From contig NZ_JAIQDE010000027.1 of assembly GCF_020037015.1 (NCBI RefSeq), forward strand, positions 62,001 through 126,000: 64,000 nucleotides of DNA, in the 5' to 3' direction. Source of the DNA: Corallococcus sp. AS-1-6 (GTDB lineage Bacteria; Myxococcota; Myxococcia; Myxococcales; Myxococcaceae). Positions within the stretch are counted from its first letter, which is position 1, and each line of letters opens with the position of its first letter. A model generated the notes under the pieces. It was not told where the DNA came from. It saw only the letters and a program-made list of their open reading frames with translations, and did not search any database. The translations under genes and the position numbers were made by a program. Positions 52,228 through 60,758 of the stretch are shown here, in pieces.

Positions 52228-54675
52228 ATGGCGATGGGCTGCAAGCGCTGCGTGGGCGAACACCGGGATGGGGAGGCGTGCCCCGTCGCTGCCCGGCCTC
52301 CGGTGCCGGGGGACTCGCTGGAGGGTCAGCGGCACGGGCCGCTGCTCTTGAAGCGCCGGCTGGAGGTGGGGGCGGTGGCGTCGGTGTACCTGGCGGAGTA
52401 CGTGCCCACGGGGCACCGCTTCGCCGTGAAGGTGCTGCACGCGCACCTGGCGGCCCGTCCCGCCGTCCGCGCGCGGTTCATCGCGGAGGCGCTGGCGCAG
52501 CGCAACGTCGTGCACCGCCACGTGGCGCGCGTGCTGGACGTGCGCCACGGCCCGCAGGGGCTGCCGTGCGTACTCCAGGAGGCGCCGGAGGGCGAGTCGC
52601 TGAGCGCGATGCCCCTGCCGCTGTCGCCGGCCGAGGCGGGCGAGGTGCTGGAGCAGGCGCTCGCGGGGCTGGAGGCGGCGCACGCGCGGGGCGTGGTGCA
52701 CGGGGACCTCACGCTGGACTCGATGTTCGTCACGCGCGACGCGAAGGGCGAGCGGCGCGTGCGGGTGCGCGACTTCGGCGCGGGCGCGGTGCGGGAGGCG
52801 GCCCTGTCGCAGGACGAGCGCGCGCAGGGAGTGACAGTGGGCTCGCCCACGTTCATGGCGCCCGAGCAGTGCGCGGGGATGAACGGCGGTCCGCGCGCGG
52901 ACCTGCACGCCATGGGCGTGGCGGGCTACCTGCTGGTGACGGGCCGGCTGCCGTTCGGCCTGGGGCGCTCCGCGGACGTGACGCTGTTCCCGCCGCACAC
53001 CCTCAACGCGAGCGTGCCGCCCGCGTTGTCCACCGTGCTCCTGCGCGCGCTGGCCGCGAAGCCGGAGGAGCGCTTCGACAGCGCGTGGGCCTTCCGCGTC
53101 GCGCTCGCGGAGGCGCTGGGCATGAAGGCGCCGGTGCGCGACGCGTCCGCGGATGCTCCCGAGGACGTGTCGGAAGTGGAGGAGGTCGCCGCGGCGGAGG
53201 AGACCGCCAGGACGCGCGACGCGGCGGACGACTTCGACATCGTGGAGGACGTGCCCGAATGGGGCATCGCCGCCACGTCCGTGGAGGACGCGGCGTTGCG
53301 CGCGGCGGATGGCGCGCCGCCTGACGTCCGCCCCGGTGAAGGCGGCATGCGCGCGGAGGTGGCCGCGTTCTGGGCCTCCGCCGTGGCGCTGCTGGGGGAC
53401 GCCGAAGCGGAGCCGCCGCGCGCGTCCCAGGCCGGCTCCTCGGGCTCCGCCGCCGGTGCCACGCCGGCCCCCATCCTCCTGGTGCAGCCTGCCGCGTCCC
53501 AGGCGCCGGCCAGGACGATGCAGCTTGGCCTCGTGGAGCCGAACCCGCTCCAGACGGCCGCGCCCATCCTGCTGGTGGATCCGGCGTCGCCGCTGGACGT
53601 TGCGGCGCAGGCCGCGGTGAACCCCACGTCCACGCTGGGCGCCGCGGCCATCCCGTTCATGACCCTGGCGCCTTCACTGGAGCCCGCGTCCGTCCCGTCG
53701 CCTCCGCCCATTCCTCTGGTGGACGTCGTTCATGACGCCGCGCCCATCCCGCTGGTGAACCCCGTGCCGCCGCTGGAGGCCTCCGCGCCCCGCACGGACG
53801 CGCCCGCGGACCTGCGCGTGCGCCTGGGCCTCACGCCGGGCGAGGTCCTCCAGCCCGTCTCCGTGAGCGACGTCGCCCCCGAGGGCCTCTTCGCCGAGTG
53901 CCAGGGCTCGCTGCCCCCGCTCGCCGCGCGGCTGACGGTGGAGGTGTCCTTCCGGGGCGAGACGGCCCTGGGCGCCTGCGACGTCGTCCGCCACGTCACC
54001 TTCGACGAGGCGCGCACCTGGAACGTGCCCGCGGGCGTCTTCGTCCACTTCTCCGACGAGTTCCCCGCGCTGGGCCGGCTGCTCTCCCGCGCCCTCATGG
54101 AGGACGCGGAGCCCGCGCCCGACGCGGAGCTCGCCCGGCTGCTGTCCCGCGCGGAGGCCGTCGCCCGGGACCCCTACACGCTGCTGGGCGCGAAGCACGA
54201 CGCCGACTTCGGCGACATCCACCGCCGCGCCCAGGCCGCCCTGCGCCGCCTGCTCGCCTTCCAGCACCGCCCGCTGCCCACCGGCCAGCGCCAGGCCCTG
54301 GAGGCCCTGCGCGTGCGCGTGCTGGCCGCGCAGCGGATGCTCGGTGAGCCGCTCTCCCGCGTCGGCTACGACGCCACCCGGGGCAACCTGGGCGGTCTGG
54401 CCCGCTGCGTGGCCGCAGGCGTCCCGGAGCCCACCATGGAGGCCCTGCGCAGCGCCTTCCTCGCCGCCCGGCCGGAGGTGGAGAAGAAGGCCCGCACCCT
54501 CTTCACCCAGGGGCACGCGTTGGAGGTCCAACGGGCCGTCCCGGCGGCGCTGGAGCGCTACGCGGAGGCCCTGAAGCTGGACCCGCTGAACACGTCCTGG
54601 CTGAAGCACTACCAGGCGCTGCGGCGGCGGGTGCCGGCCGGTGCCGGAGCCCAGGCCCCCGGGGCCATGGCCTGA
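52228..54675 (+). CDS. Diverged Ser/Thr kinase-like protein with PilZ-like, J-like and TPR-like regions
   Basis: 815 residues. A Cys-rich N-terminus (CKRC, Cys18) precedes a kinase fold. Lys68 (FAVKVL), Asp160 (HGD in VVHGDLTLDS) and DFG at 182-184 are kept. The glycine loop reads VGAVASV, the catalytic-loop Lys is Thr, and the metal-binding Asn is Ser165. It may therefore be a weak or inactive kinase. A Pro/Ala-rich linker follows, then a PilZ-like region (about 528-622), a J-domain-like helical segment (650-715) and TPR-like helices. It sits between manC and phosphomannomutase. Confidence 0.75.
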   Translation: MAMGCKRCVGEHRDGEACPVAARPPVPGDSLEGQRHGPLLLKRRLEVGAVASVYLAEYVPTGHRFAVKVLHAHLAARPAVRARFIAEALAQRNVVHRHVARVLDVRHGPQGLPCVLQEAPEGESLSAMPLPLSPAEAGEVLEQALAGLEAAHARGVVHGDLTLDSMFVTRDAKGERRVRVRDFGAGAVREAALSQDERAQGVTVGSPTFMAPEQCAGMNGGPRADLHAMGVAGYLLVTGRLPFGLGRSADVTLFPPHTLNASVPPALSTVLLRALAAKPEERFDSAWAFRVALAEALGMKAPVRDASADAPEDVSEVEEVAAAEETARTRDAADDFDIVEDVPEWGIAATSVEDAALRAADGAPPDVRPGEGGMRAEVAAFWASAVALLGDAEAEPPRASQAGSSGSAAGATPAPILLVQPAASQAPARTMQLGLVEPNPLQTAAPILLVDPASPLDVAAQAAVNPTSTLGAAAIPFMTLAPSLEPASVPSPPPIPLVDVVHDAAPIPLVNPVPPLEASAPRTDAPADLRVRLGLTPGEVLQPVSVSDVAPEGLFAECQGSLPPLAARLTVEVSFRGETALGACDVVRHVTFDEARTWNVPAGVFVHFSDEFPALGRLLSRALMEDAEPAPDAELARLLSRAEAVARDPYTLLGAKHDADFGDIHRRAQAALRRLLAFQHRPLPTGQRQALEALRVRVLAAQRMLGEPLSRVGYDATRGNLGGLARCVAAGVPEPTMEALRSAFLAARPEVEKKARTLFTQGHALEVQRAVPAALERYAEALKLDPLNTSWLKHYQALRRRVPAGAGAQAPGAMA

Positions 54676-54844
54676 TGGGGGCCATCAGCCTCCGCCGGGG
54701 GTAGGTTCCGCCCTCCCCGGGGGGCCGGGCGTTCAACAGTCAGCCGGGCCCGTTCGGGTGTGTGCAGCCCCCGGGCCCGCTCGTGTAGTGTCCGACGCCT
54801 TCCGTTACGCCCTCCCGGTTCCTGTCGAGGGTGGGGACACTGCC

Positions 54845-56215
54845 ATGAACGCGCACATCTTCCGCGAGTACGACATCCGAGGTCTGGTGGACAAGGACCT
54901 CACCATCGAGGTGGTGGAGCTCCTGGGCCTGGGCCTGGGCACCATGATCCGCCGCAAGGGCGGCACCTCCATCGTGGTGGGCCGCGACTGCCGCGAGTCC
55001 TCCACGCGCTTCCGCGACGCGCTCGCGAAGGGCCTCACCGCCACCGGCCTGGACGTCTACGACGTGGGCGTGGTGCCGACGCCGCTGACCTACTTCGCGG
55101 CGAACACGCTGCCCGTGGACGGCCTGGCGATGATCACCGGCAGCCACAACCCGAAGGAGTTCAACGGCTTCAAGATTGGCGCCGGCAAGACGACCTTCCA
55201 CGGCCCCGAAATCAAGGAGCTGCGCCGCCTCATCGAGGCGAAGGACTTCGCGACCTCCGACAAGCCCGGCAAGGTCTCGCCCTTCGACATCATCACGCCC
55301 TACAACCACTTCATCCGCCAGACGGTGAAGGTGGGCCGCAAGGGGATGAAGATCGTCATCGACGCGGGCAACGGCACGGGCGGCGCCATCGCGGTGCCCC
55401 TGTTCGAGAGCATGGGCTTCGACGTGGTGCCCCTGTTCTGCGACATGGACGCGGACTTCCCCAACCACCACCCGGACCCCACGGTGGTGGAGAACCTCCA
55501 GGACCTCATCCAGAAGGTGAAGGAGGTCAAGGCGGAGGTCGGCATCGCGTACGACGGCGACAGCGACCGCATCGGCGTCATCGACGACCAGGGCAACGTG
55601 CTCTGGGGTGACCAGCTCATGGTGCTCTTCAGCCGCTACGTGCTGAAGGAGGCCCCGGGCGCGGCCATCATCGGCGAGGTGAAGTGCAGCTACACGATGT
55701 ACGACGACATCGCGAAGCACGGCGGCAAGCCGGTGATGTGGAAGGCCGGGCACTCCCTCATCAAGTCGAAGATGAAGGAGGAGCACGCGGAGCTGGCCGG
55801 TGAGATGAGCGGCCACATCTTCTTCAAGCACCGCTACTTCGGCTTCGACGACGCGGTGTACGCGTCCGCGCGCCTGCTGGAGATCCTCACGCACGAGAAG
55901 CAGTCCATGTCGCAGTTGCTCTCCGACGTGCCGAAGACCTTCGCCAGCCCCGAGCTGCGCTTCGACACGACGGAGGAGAAGAAGTTCGCCATGGTGAAGC
56001 GCGCCACGGAAATCCTTCGCGACGCGGGCCACAAGGTGGTGGACGTGGACGGCGTGCGCGTGACGTTCCCGGACGGCTGGGGGCTCATCCGCGCGTCGAA
56101 CACGCAGCCCATCCTGGTGCTGCGCTACGAGGCCAGCACGGAGGCCCGCGTGAAGGAGATCCAGGCGCTCATCGAGAAGACGGTCGCCCAGGCGCAGAAG
56201 GACGTCGGCGTCTGA
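54845..56215 (+). CDS. Phosphomannomutase/phosphoglucomutase (AlgC/ManB type)
   Basis: 456 residues. FREYDIRG at the N-terminus, the phosphoserine loop TGSHNPKEFNG with Ser100, metal loop DGDSDRIG at 237-244, sugar-binding GEMSGHIFF and the C-terminal phosphate-binding RASNTQPILVLRYEA are all present. It interconverts mannose-6-P and mannose-1-P (and the glucose forms). Feeds manC upstream; the ROK glucokinase gene starts 52 bases downstream, so the two are likely co-transcribed. Confidence 0.96.
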   Translation: MNAHIFREYDIRGLVDKDLTIEVVELLGLGLGTMIRRKGGTSIVVGRDCRESSTRFRDALAKGLTATGLDVYDVGVVPTPLTYFAANTLPVDGLAMITGSHNPKEFNGFKIGAGKTTFHGPEIKELRRLIEAKDFATSDKPGKVSPFDIITPYNHFIRQTVKVGRKGMKIVIDAGNGTGGAIAVPLFESMGFDVVPLFCDMDADFPNHHPDPTVVENLQDLIQKVKEVKAEVGIAYDGDSDRIGVIDDQGNVLWGDQLMVLFSRYVLKEAPGAAIIGEVKCSYTMYDDIAKHGGKPVMWKAGHSLIKSKMKEEHAELAGEMSGHIFFKHRYFGFDDAVYASARLLEILTHEKQSMSQLLSDVPKTFASPELRFDTTEEKKFAMVKRATEILRDAGHKVVDVDGVRVTFPDGWGLIRASNTQPILVLRYEASTEARVKEIQALIEKTVAQAQKDVGV

Positions 56216-56267
56216 GCGCCGGTGCGCCACGCGAAGCACACGCACGCACGTAACGGAGGAGCGGGAC

Positions 56268-57200
56268 ATGCCGACGCTGGGAATCGACCTGGGCGGGACG
56301 TTCGCCCGGGCCGCGGTGGTGGACGGGAAGGGTGAAATCCTCGCGAGCGCCAAGGTGGCGGTGCAGGACCGCAAGCCGCAGGGCGTGGTGGAGACCATCG
56401 CGCAGGCGGCGGAAGAGGCGGTGAAGAAGTCCGGCGTGAAGGTGGACGGCTGCGGCGTGGGCGCGGCGGGGCAGATCCACAAGGACACGGGCGTCATCTC
56501 CGTGGCGCCCAACCTGGGCTGGCGGGACGTGCCGCTGGCCCAGATGCTCACGAAGCGGCTGGGCTTCGGCGTGAAGGTGGTGAACGACCTGTCCGCGGCG
56601 GCGTGGGGCGAGCTGCACGCGGGCGCGGGGCGCGGCGCCCAGGACATCCTGGTGGTGTTCGTGGGCTCCGGCGTGGGCAGCGCCATCATCTCGGACGGGC
56701 GGCTGGTGAACGGCGGCGGCGGCGTGGCGGGCGAATTGGGCCACATCAAGGTGGTGCCCGGCGGCCGGCTGTGCGGCTGCGGTGAGCACGGCTGCCTGGA
56801 GGCGTACGCGGGCGGCCACAACCTCATCGCGCAGACGAAGGAGCTGCTGGCGTCCGGCAGCTCGCGCGTGCTGGAGAAGCTGACCAACGACGACCCGGAC
56901 ACCATCACCCCGGTGACGCTGGAGACGGCGGCGGACGCGGGTGACGTGAAGGCGAAGGAGATCCACTCCCGCGCGGCGCAGTTCCTGGCGCTCGCGGTGG
57001 CCAACTACGTGACGGTGCTCAACCCGTCGCGGCTGGTGCTGGGCGGCGGTGTGCTGACGCACTGCCCGGGCATCAAGCGGCAGGTGCTGGACGGCGTGCA
57101 GCAGTGGTCCTCCCGCGTGTCGCGCGAGGGCCTGCTCATCGCCGACGCGGAGCTGGGCGACGACAGCGGCATCATCGGCGCGGCGCTGCTGGTGAAGTGA
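56268..57200 (+). CDS. glk: ROK family glucokinase
   Basis: 310 residues. N-terminal ATP loop LGIDLGGTFARAAVVD, ROK signature region VNDLSAAAWGELHAGAG and FVGSGVGSAIISDG, catalytic-region GELGHIKV, and the zinc motif CGCGEHGCLEAYA. It phosphorylates glucose (or a similar hexose) with ATP. AACGGAGGAGCG lies just before ATG 56268. With the phosphomannomutase it supplies sugar phosphates. Confidence 0.93.
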   Translation: MPTLGIDLGGTFARAAVVDGKGEILASAKVAVQDRKPQGVVETIAQAAEEAVKKSGVKVDGCGVGAAGQIHKDTGVISVAPNLGWRDVPLAQMLTKRLGFGVKVVNDLSAAAWGELHAGAGRGAQDILVVFVGSGVGSAIISDGRLVNGGGGVAGELGHIKVVPGGRLCGCGEHGCLEAYAGGHNLIAQTKELLASGSSRVLEKLTNDDPDTITPVTLETAADAGDVKAKEIHSRAAQFLALAVANYVTVLNPSRLVLGGGVLTHCPGIKRQVLDGVQQWSSRVSREGLLIADAELGDDSGIIGAALLVK

Positions 57201-57207
57201 AGCACGC

Positions 57208-57233
57208 GGCGCGGGGAGGAGGCTCCCCGCGCC
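57208..57233. terminator. Hairpin between convergent glk and YCF48-like genes
   Basis: Eleven-base perfect arms (GGCGCGGGGAG/CTCCCCGCGCC) with loop GAGG, eight bases after the glk stop and 14 before the stop of the minus-strand gene. It could serve both directions. No T-run. Confidence 0.6.
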
Positions 57234-57246
57234 CATCGCCTCCGGT

Positions 57247-58302
57247 TCAGCGCTTCCCGGGAGCCGGTGGCGCCGCGAAGGTCAGCTTCGCGATGCGCCC
57301 CTCCTCACCCACGGCCCAGGCGGTGTCCCGCGTGCGCGGCGGCGTGGACACGGCGTGGAAGCCGGTGGCGTCCAGCGGCTCCCACGTCCTGCCCGCGTCC
57401 TTCGACACGTCCGACCCCGTGGGCCCCACGGCGACGAGCCACATCTTCCGCTCGCGCGTGAGTTGCGCCACGCAGGAGCGGTAGCCCCCGGGCGGCTTGC
57501 CCGGCACGGTCCACTGGCGCTTGCCCGCGTCCAGCGTGAGCGCCGCGTTGCCGGTGGCCACCTCCGGCTGCTTGTAGTTGCCGCCCACGGCGATGCCCGC
57601 CAGGGGGCTCCAGAAGGAGAGCGAGAACACGCCCGCGCCTTCCCCCGTGGCCAGCGGCGTGGGCGCGATGCCCCAGGTCCTGCCCCGGTCCGCCGAGTGC
57701 AGCACGCGCGCGGCGGAGCCCCCCAGCCCGAACCAGACGTTGGATTTGCCGTACACGGCGATGCTCGTGCCGCTGGCCGCGAAGCCCGCCTCGCCCGCGA
57801 GCGCCGCCGGCAGCGCCCCTGGCGGCACGGGCTTCCACGTCGCTCCGCCGTCCTCCGTGGTGATGACGACGAAGTGCCCGTCCACGGGGTCGCTGAACGC
57901 GATGCCGTGCTGTTCATCCCAGAAGGCCATGCCGTTGAAGAAGGCCCCGGGCACGGCGTTGGTGAACTGGAGCGTCCAGTGCGCGCCGCCGTCCGTCGTC
58001 TTGTAGATGCGCGACTTGTCGCCCGCGCCAATGGACAGCACGTAGGCGGTGCGGTCGCTGAAGGCATCCACGTCGCGGAAGTCCAACGCCTCCGCGTCCG
58101 GCACGGGTGCCCGCGTCCACGTCCTGCCGCCGTCCGAGGTGCGCACGACGGTGCCCTTGTCGCCGCTGGCCCACGCCACCCGGGAGTCCACCGCGCTCAC
58201 GCCGCGCAGCCGCACCGTCGTCCCGCTCGCCTGCGGCTCCCACTTCAGGTCCGCGCTCCCCAGGGCCAGCCACGTCGCCAGCCACACCGCTCCCATCGTC
58301 AT
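57247..58302 (-). CDS. YCF48/BNR-repeat beta-propeller protein
   Basis: 351 residues. Several repeats of the form VRTSDGGRTWTRAP, IYKTTDGGAHWTLQF, ITTEDGGATWKPVP, LHSADRGRTWGIAP and SKDAGRTWEPL are Asp-box/BNR units of a beta propeller, as in YCF48-like proteins. A short hydrophobic start (GAVWLATWLALGSA) suggests export. Related to photosystem assembly factor YCF48 by fold only; here probably a periplasmic or outer protein of unknown role. GGGAGG lies nine bases before ATG 58302. Confidence 0.85.
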   Translation of the reverse strand: MTMGAVWLATWLALGSADLKWEPQASGTTVRLRGVSAVDSRVAWASGDKGTVVRTSDGGRTWTRAPVPDAEALDFRDVDAFSDRTAYVLSIGAGDKSRIYKTTDGGAHWTLQFTNAVPGAFFNGMAFWDEQHGIAFSDPVDGHFVVITTEDGGATWKPVPPGALPAALAGEAGFAASGTSIAVYGKSNVWFGLGGSAARVLHSADRGRTWGIAPTPLATGEGAGVFSLSFWSPLAGIAVGGNYKQPEVATGNAALTLDAGKRQWTVPGKPPGGYRSCVAQLTRERKMWLVAVGPTGSDVSKDAGRTWEPLDATGFHAVSTPPRTRDTAWAVGEEGRIAKLTFAAPPAPGKR

Positions 58303-58365
58303 GTCCCGGTGCCTCCCTGCGTGTTCCTGCCGCGATGGCGGGACGCTAGCCGAGAAGGGGCCGTG

Positions 58366-59262
58366 TCAGCGCCGCTGCTCGGCGGTGCTCGCGGCGTCGG
58401 GCAGCGAGGTGTCCTCGGGGACGAAGTCGATGCGGCATCTGTCCAGGTCCGGACCGCAGGCGCGGTCCAGGTCGCCGCGCGTGTCGCAGCCCGGGCGCTC
58501 CTCGCAGGTGTCCGGCAGGAAGGCCCAGACGAACTGGAGCACGTTGCCGCCCCGGCCCTCCGGCAGCGCGTTGAGGAAGTCCTGCTTCCGCTCCTCGAAC
58601 AGGTGCGCCAGGCGCACGGTCTTGTCCTCCAGCTTCACGTTCCGCGCGTCCCCCATGTACCGGCGGCTGGCGTCGTTGAGCTGGGCGTCCAGGAACTCCG
58701 GCTGGTAGGGCGCGCCGTCCAGCCGGGGCCCGCCGCGCGTCCCCCGGAAGAGGGCGAAGTGCACGCGCGGGTCGGCGTACCTGCCCAGGAGGATGCGCTG
58801 CTCCAGGGCGTACAGCGTCAGCCGCTCGCCCCCCACCGGCCACGTGCGGCCCCAGTAGAAGCGTCCGAACCAGGACGCCTCCACGCCGCTCGGGTAGCGC
58901 TCCACGAGCTGCAGGAGCACCAGCGCGTTGTACGCGTTGATCCAATACGCCATCGCCTCCTGGGTCGTCGGGAAGAGCTCCGGCCGCCGGTGCGGCGACA
59001 CCGCCGCGAGCGACCCGACGAAGCGCTCCAGCGCCGCGCGGTCGCGCTGAAGGCCCTGGAAGTCCAGGTCCCCGCTGGGGCGCACGTGGTTGAGCGCCTG
59101 CGCATAGTCCGCGTAGCCGAAGGGGCCGGACGCGGGGGGCACCGGCGCCGGCAGTGCGCCGCGCACGTACAGCCACGCTCCCGCGGCGAGCGCCACCAGC
59201 ACGGCCAGGGTCGCCACGGCGAACCAGTGCACGCGGAGGCGGGGAGGGACGGGAGCATTCAC
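58366..59262 (-). CDS. DUF547 domain protein, membrane-anchored
   Basis: About 298 residues. An N-terminal anchor (FAVATLAVLVALAAGAWLYV) precedes a DUF547 domain: AYWINAYNALVLLQLVERYP, FYWGRTWPVGGERLTLYALEQ and DPRVHFALFRGTRGGP. DUF547 has a cysteine-protease-like fold in some predictions, but no function is proven. Start GTG 59262 is tentative (GTG 59286 also in frame). It is divergent from the Rieske gene. Confidence 0.82.
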   Translation of the reverse strand: MNAPVPPRLRVHWFAVATLAVLVALAAGAWLYVRGALPAPVPPASGPFGYADYAQALNHVRPSGDLDFQGLQRDRAALERFVGSLAAVSPHRRPELFPTTQEAMAYWINAYNALVLLQLVERYPSGVEASWFGRFYWGRTWPVGGERLTLYALEQRILLGRYADPRVHFALFRGTRGGPRLDGAPYQPEFLDAQLNDASRRYMGDARNVKLEDKTVRLAHLFEERKQDFLNALPEGRGGNVLQFVWAFLPDTCEERPGCDTRGDLDRACGPDLDRCRIDFVPEDTSLPDAASTAEQRR

Positions 59263-59324
59263 GGCCAGGCAGTCTACGCCACCCACCTGGGTCCGCCGCG
59301 ACAGACCGCTATACTGCGCGCGCC

Positions 59325-60365
59325 ATGGAGCCTACCCCCGACGTCGTCAGGCACTTCCATCCGGTGCTTCCCTCCCGCCAGCTCCGCCGCCAGCCCGTCC
59401 GCGTGGAGCTGGCCGGCCATGCCTACGCGCTCTTCCGGGACGCCTCCGGGCGGGCCGCGGCGCTGTCGGACGCGTGTCCGCACCGCTTCGCGCCGCTGTC
59501 GAAGGGCACCGTGACGAAGGACGGACAGCTCCAGTGCCCGTACCACGGCTGGCGCTTCGACGCGCGCGGCCACGGCACCAACCCCAGCCAGCCGGAGCTG
59601 CGCCACTGCGAGGCCAGGAGCTTCCAGGTGGTGGAGCGCCACGGCTACCTCTGGCTCGCGCACGCGGACACCCCGGAGTCCGCGATGCCGGAGCTGTCCG
59701 GCGGGGACTACGTCTTCGGCGGGACGTTCTCCACGCTGTTCCAGGCGCCGCTGCACGTGGCGCTCGACAACTTCAGCGAGGACGAGCACACGCCCTTCGT
59801 CCACACCCGGCTGGGGTGGAGCGGCGCGCAGGCGGGCGCGGTGGAGTTCGAGGCGCACAACCACGACGACCACACGGAGGTGCACTACCGCGCCCCGCAG
59901 CGGCCCGCGCCCATCATGCGCCTGCTCGCGGTGGGCCGGGGGGACGTCTTCCGCAATGACTGGGTGACGCGCTTCGACCCGGTGCGCAGCGTCTACACCG
60001 TCAGTTGGGCCACGCCTTCAGGGGCGCCGCGGCCCTTCATCACGCAGGCGCACATCTTCTTCGTGCCGGAGACGGCGCGCACCACGCGCCTGCACGTCTT
60101 CTCCTTCCTGCGCACGACGGTGCCCGCGCTGAGGCCCCTGCTGCCGGTGGCGGCGAAGGCCGCGCTGGGGCTCACCTGGTGGGAGGTGCGCGATGACGCG
60201 CGCTTCATCCCCACCGTGGCGGACACGCCCTACAGCCACAAGGGCATGCGGCTGGACAAGTACGACAAGCCGCTCGTCCACCAGCGCAAGCTCATGGAGC
60301 GCATCTACTACGCGCACCCGCCTGAACCGGCGCTGCCCCAGGTCCGCGACGCCACCGGCACCTGA
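59325..60365 (+). CDS. Rieske [2Fe-2S] oxygenase, alpha-subunit type
   Basis: 346 residues. The Rieske cluster ligands are in CPHRFAPLSKGT and CPYHGWRF (C-x-H and C-x2-H). The catalytic domain contains ALDNFSEDEHTPFVHTRLG with the bridging Asp and the His pair of the mononuclear iron site, as in VanA-type aromatic O-demethylases and related oxygenases. Substrate unknown. No reductase gene is adjacent. Confidence 0.92.
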   Translation: MEPTPDVVRHFHPVLPSRQLRRQPVRVELAGHAYALFRDASGRAAALSDACPHRFAPLSKGTVTKDGQLQCPYHGWRFDARGHGTNPSQPELRHCEARSFQVVERHGYLWLAHADTPESAMPELSGGDYVFGGTFSTLFQAPLHVALDNFSEDEHTPFVHTRLGWSGAQAGAVEFEAHNHDDHTEVHYRAPQRPAPIMRLLAVGRGDVFRNDWVTRFDPVRSVYTVSWATPSGAPRPFITQAHIFFVPETARTTRLHVFSFLRTTVPALRPLLPVAAKAALGLTWWEVRDDARFIPTVADTPYSHKGMRLDKYDKPLVHQRKLMERIYYAHPPEPALPQVRDATGT

Positions 60366-60404
60366 ACGACGGGCGGCCGTGGCATCGCGAGGACCGGCGG
60401 GCCC

Positions 60405-60614
60405 TCAGTGCATGGGCGCGGGCTCCTCGTGGACGGGCACCGCCTCGCCCGCGCGGGCCTCGTAGGCGTTGCAGCCGCTGTCGCCGGAGACCACGAGCGC
60501 GAACTGCTTGAGCTCCGGCTGGTTGCAGCTCTGCGTCGCGTCGTCGCTCGGCTCGTCGCTGTTGCCCGCGAAGAAACGGCAGTTCTTGCAGTTGCCCCAG
60601 GATGCATCCGCCAT
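60405..60614 (-). CDS. Small four-cysteine protein
   Basis: 69 residues from ATG 60614, preceded by GAGGAGG. Cys9 and Cys12 (NCKNCRFF), Cys30 and Cys48 could bind a metal or an iron-sulfur cluster. It begins MADASWGNCKNCRFFAG, is acidic and has no signal peptide. Not a family I can name. It lies 39 bases from the end of the convergent Rieske gene, which makes a redox partner role conceivable but unproven. Confidence 0.7.
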   Translation of the reverse strand: MADASWGNCKNCRFFAGNSDEPSDDATQSCNQPELKQFALVVSGDSGCNAYEARAGEAVPVHEEPAPMH

Positions 60615-60712
60615 GGTTCCCTCCTCGTGGAAACGGGTCCTACAGAGGAGGGTGGGGCCGGTGACGAACCCCCACAACGAAGCACCTGCTTCCCGCCCGG
60701 GAGGGCAGGGGA

Positions 60713-60738
60713 CCCGGCGCCCTGAAGCAGGCGCCGGG
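60713..60738 (-). terminator. Hairpin after the TolC-like gene
   Basis: Nine-base perfect arms CCCGGCGCC/GGCGCCGGG with an eight-base loop, about 20 bases after the minus-strand TolC stop. No T-run on either side. Confidence 0.5.
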
Positions 60739-60758
60739 AATTCCACCTCACGCCGCGC

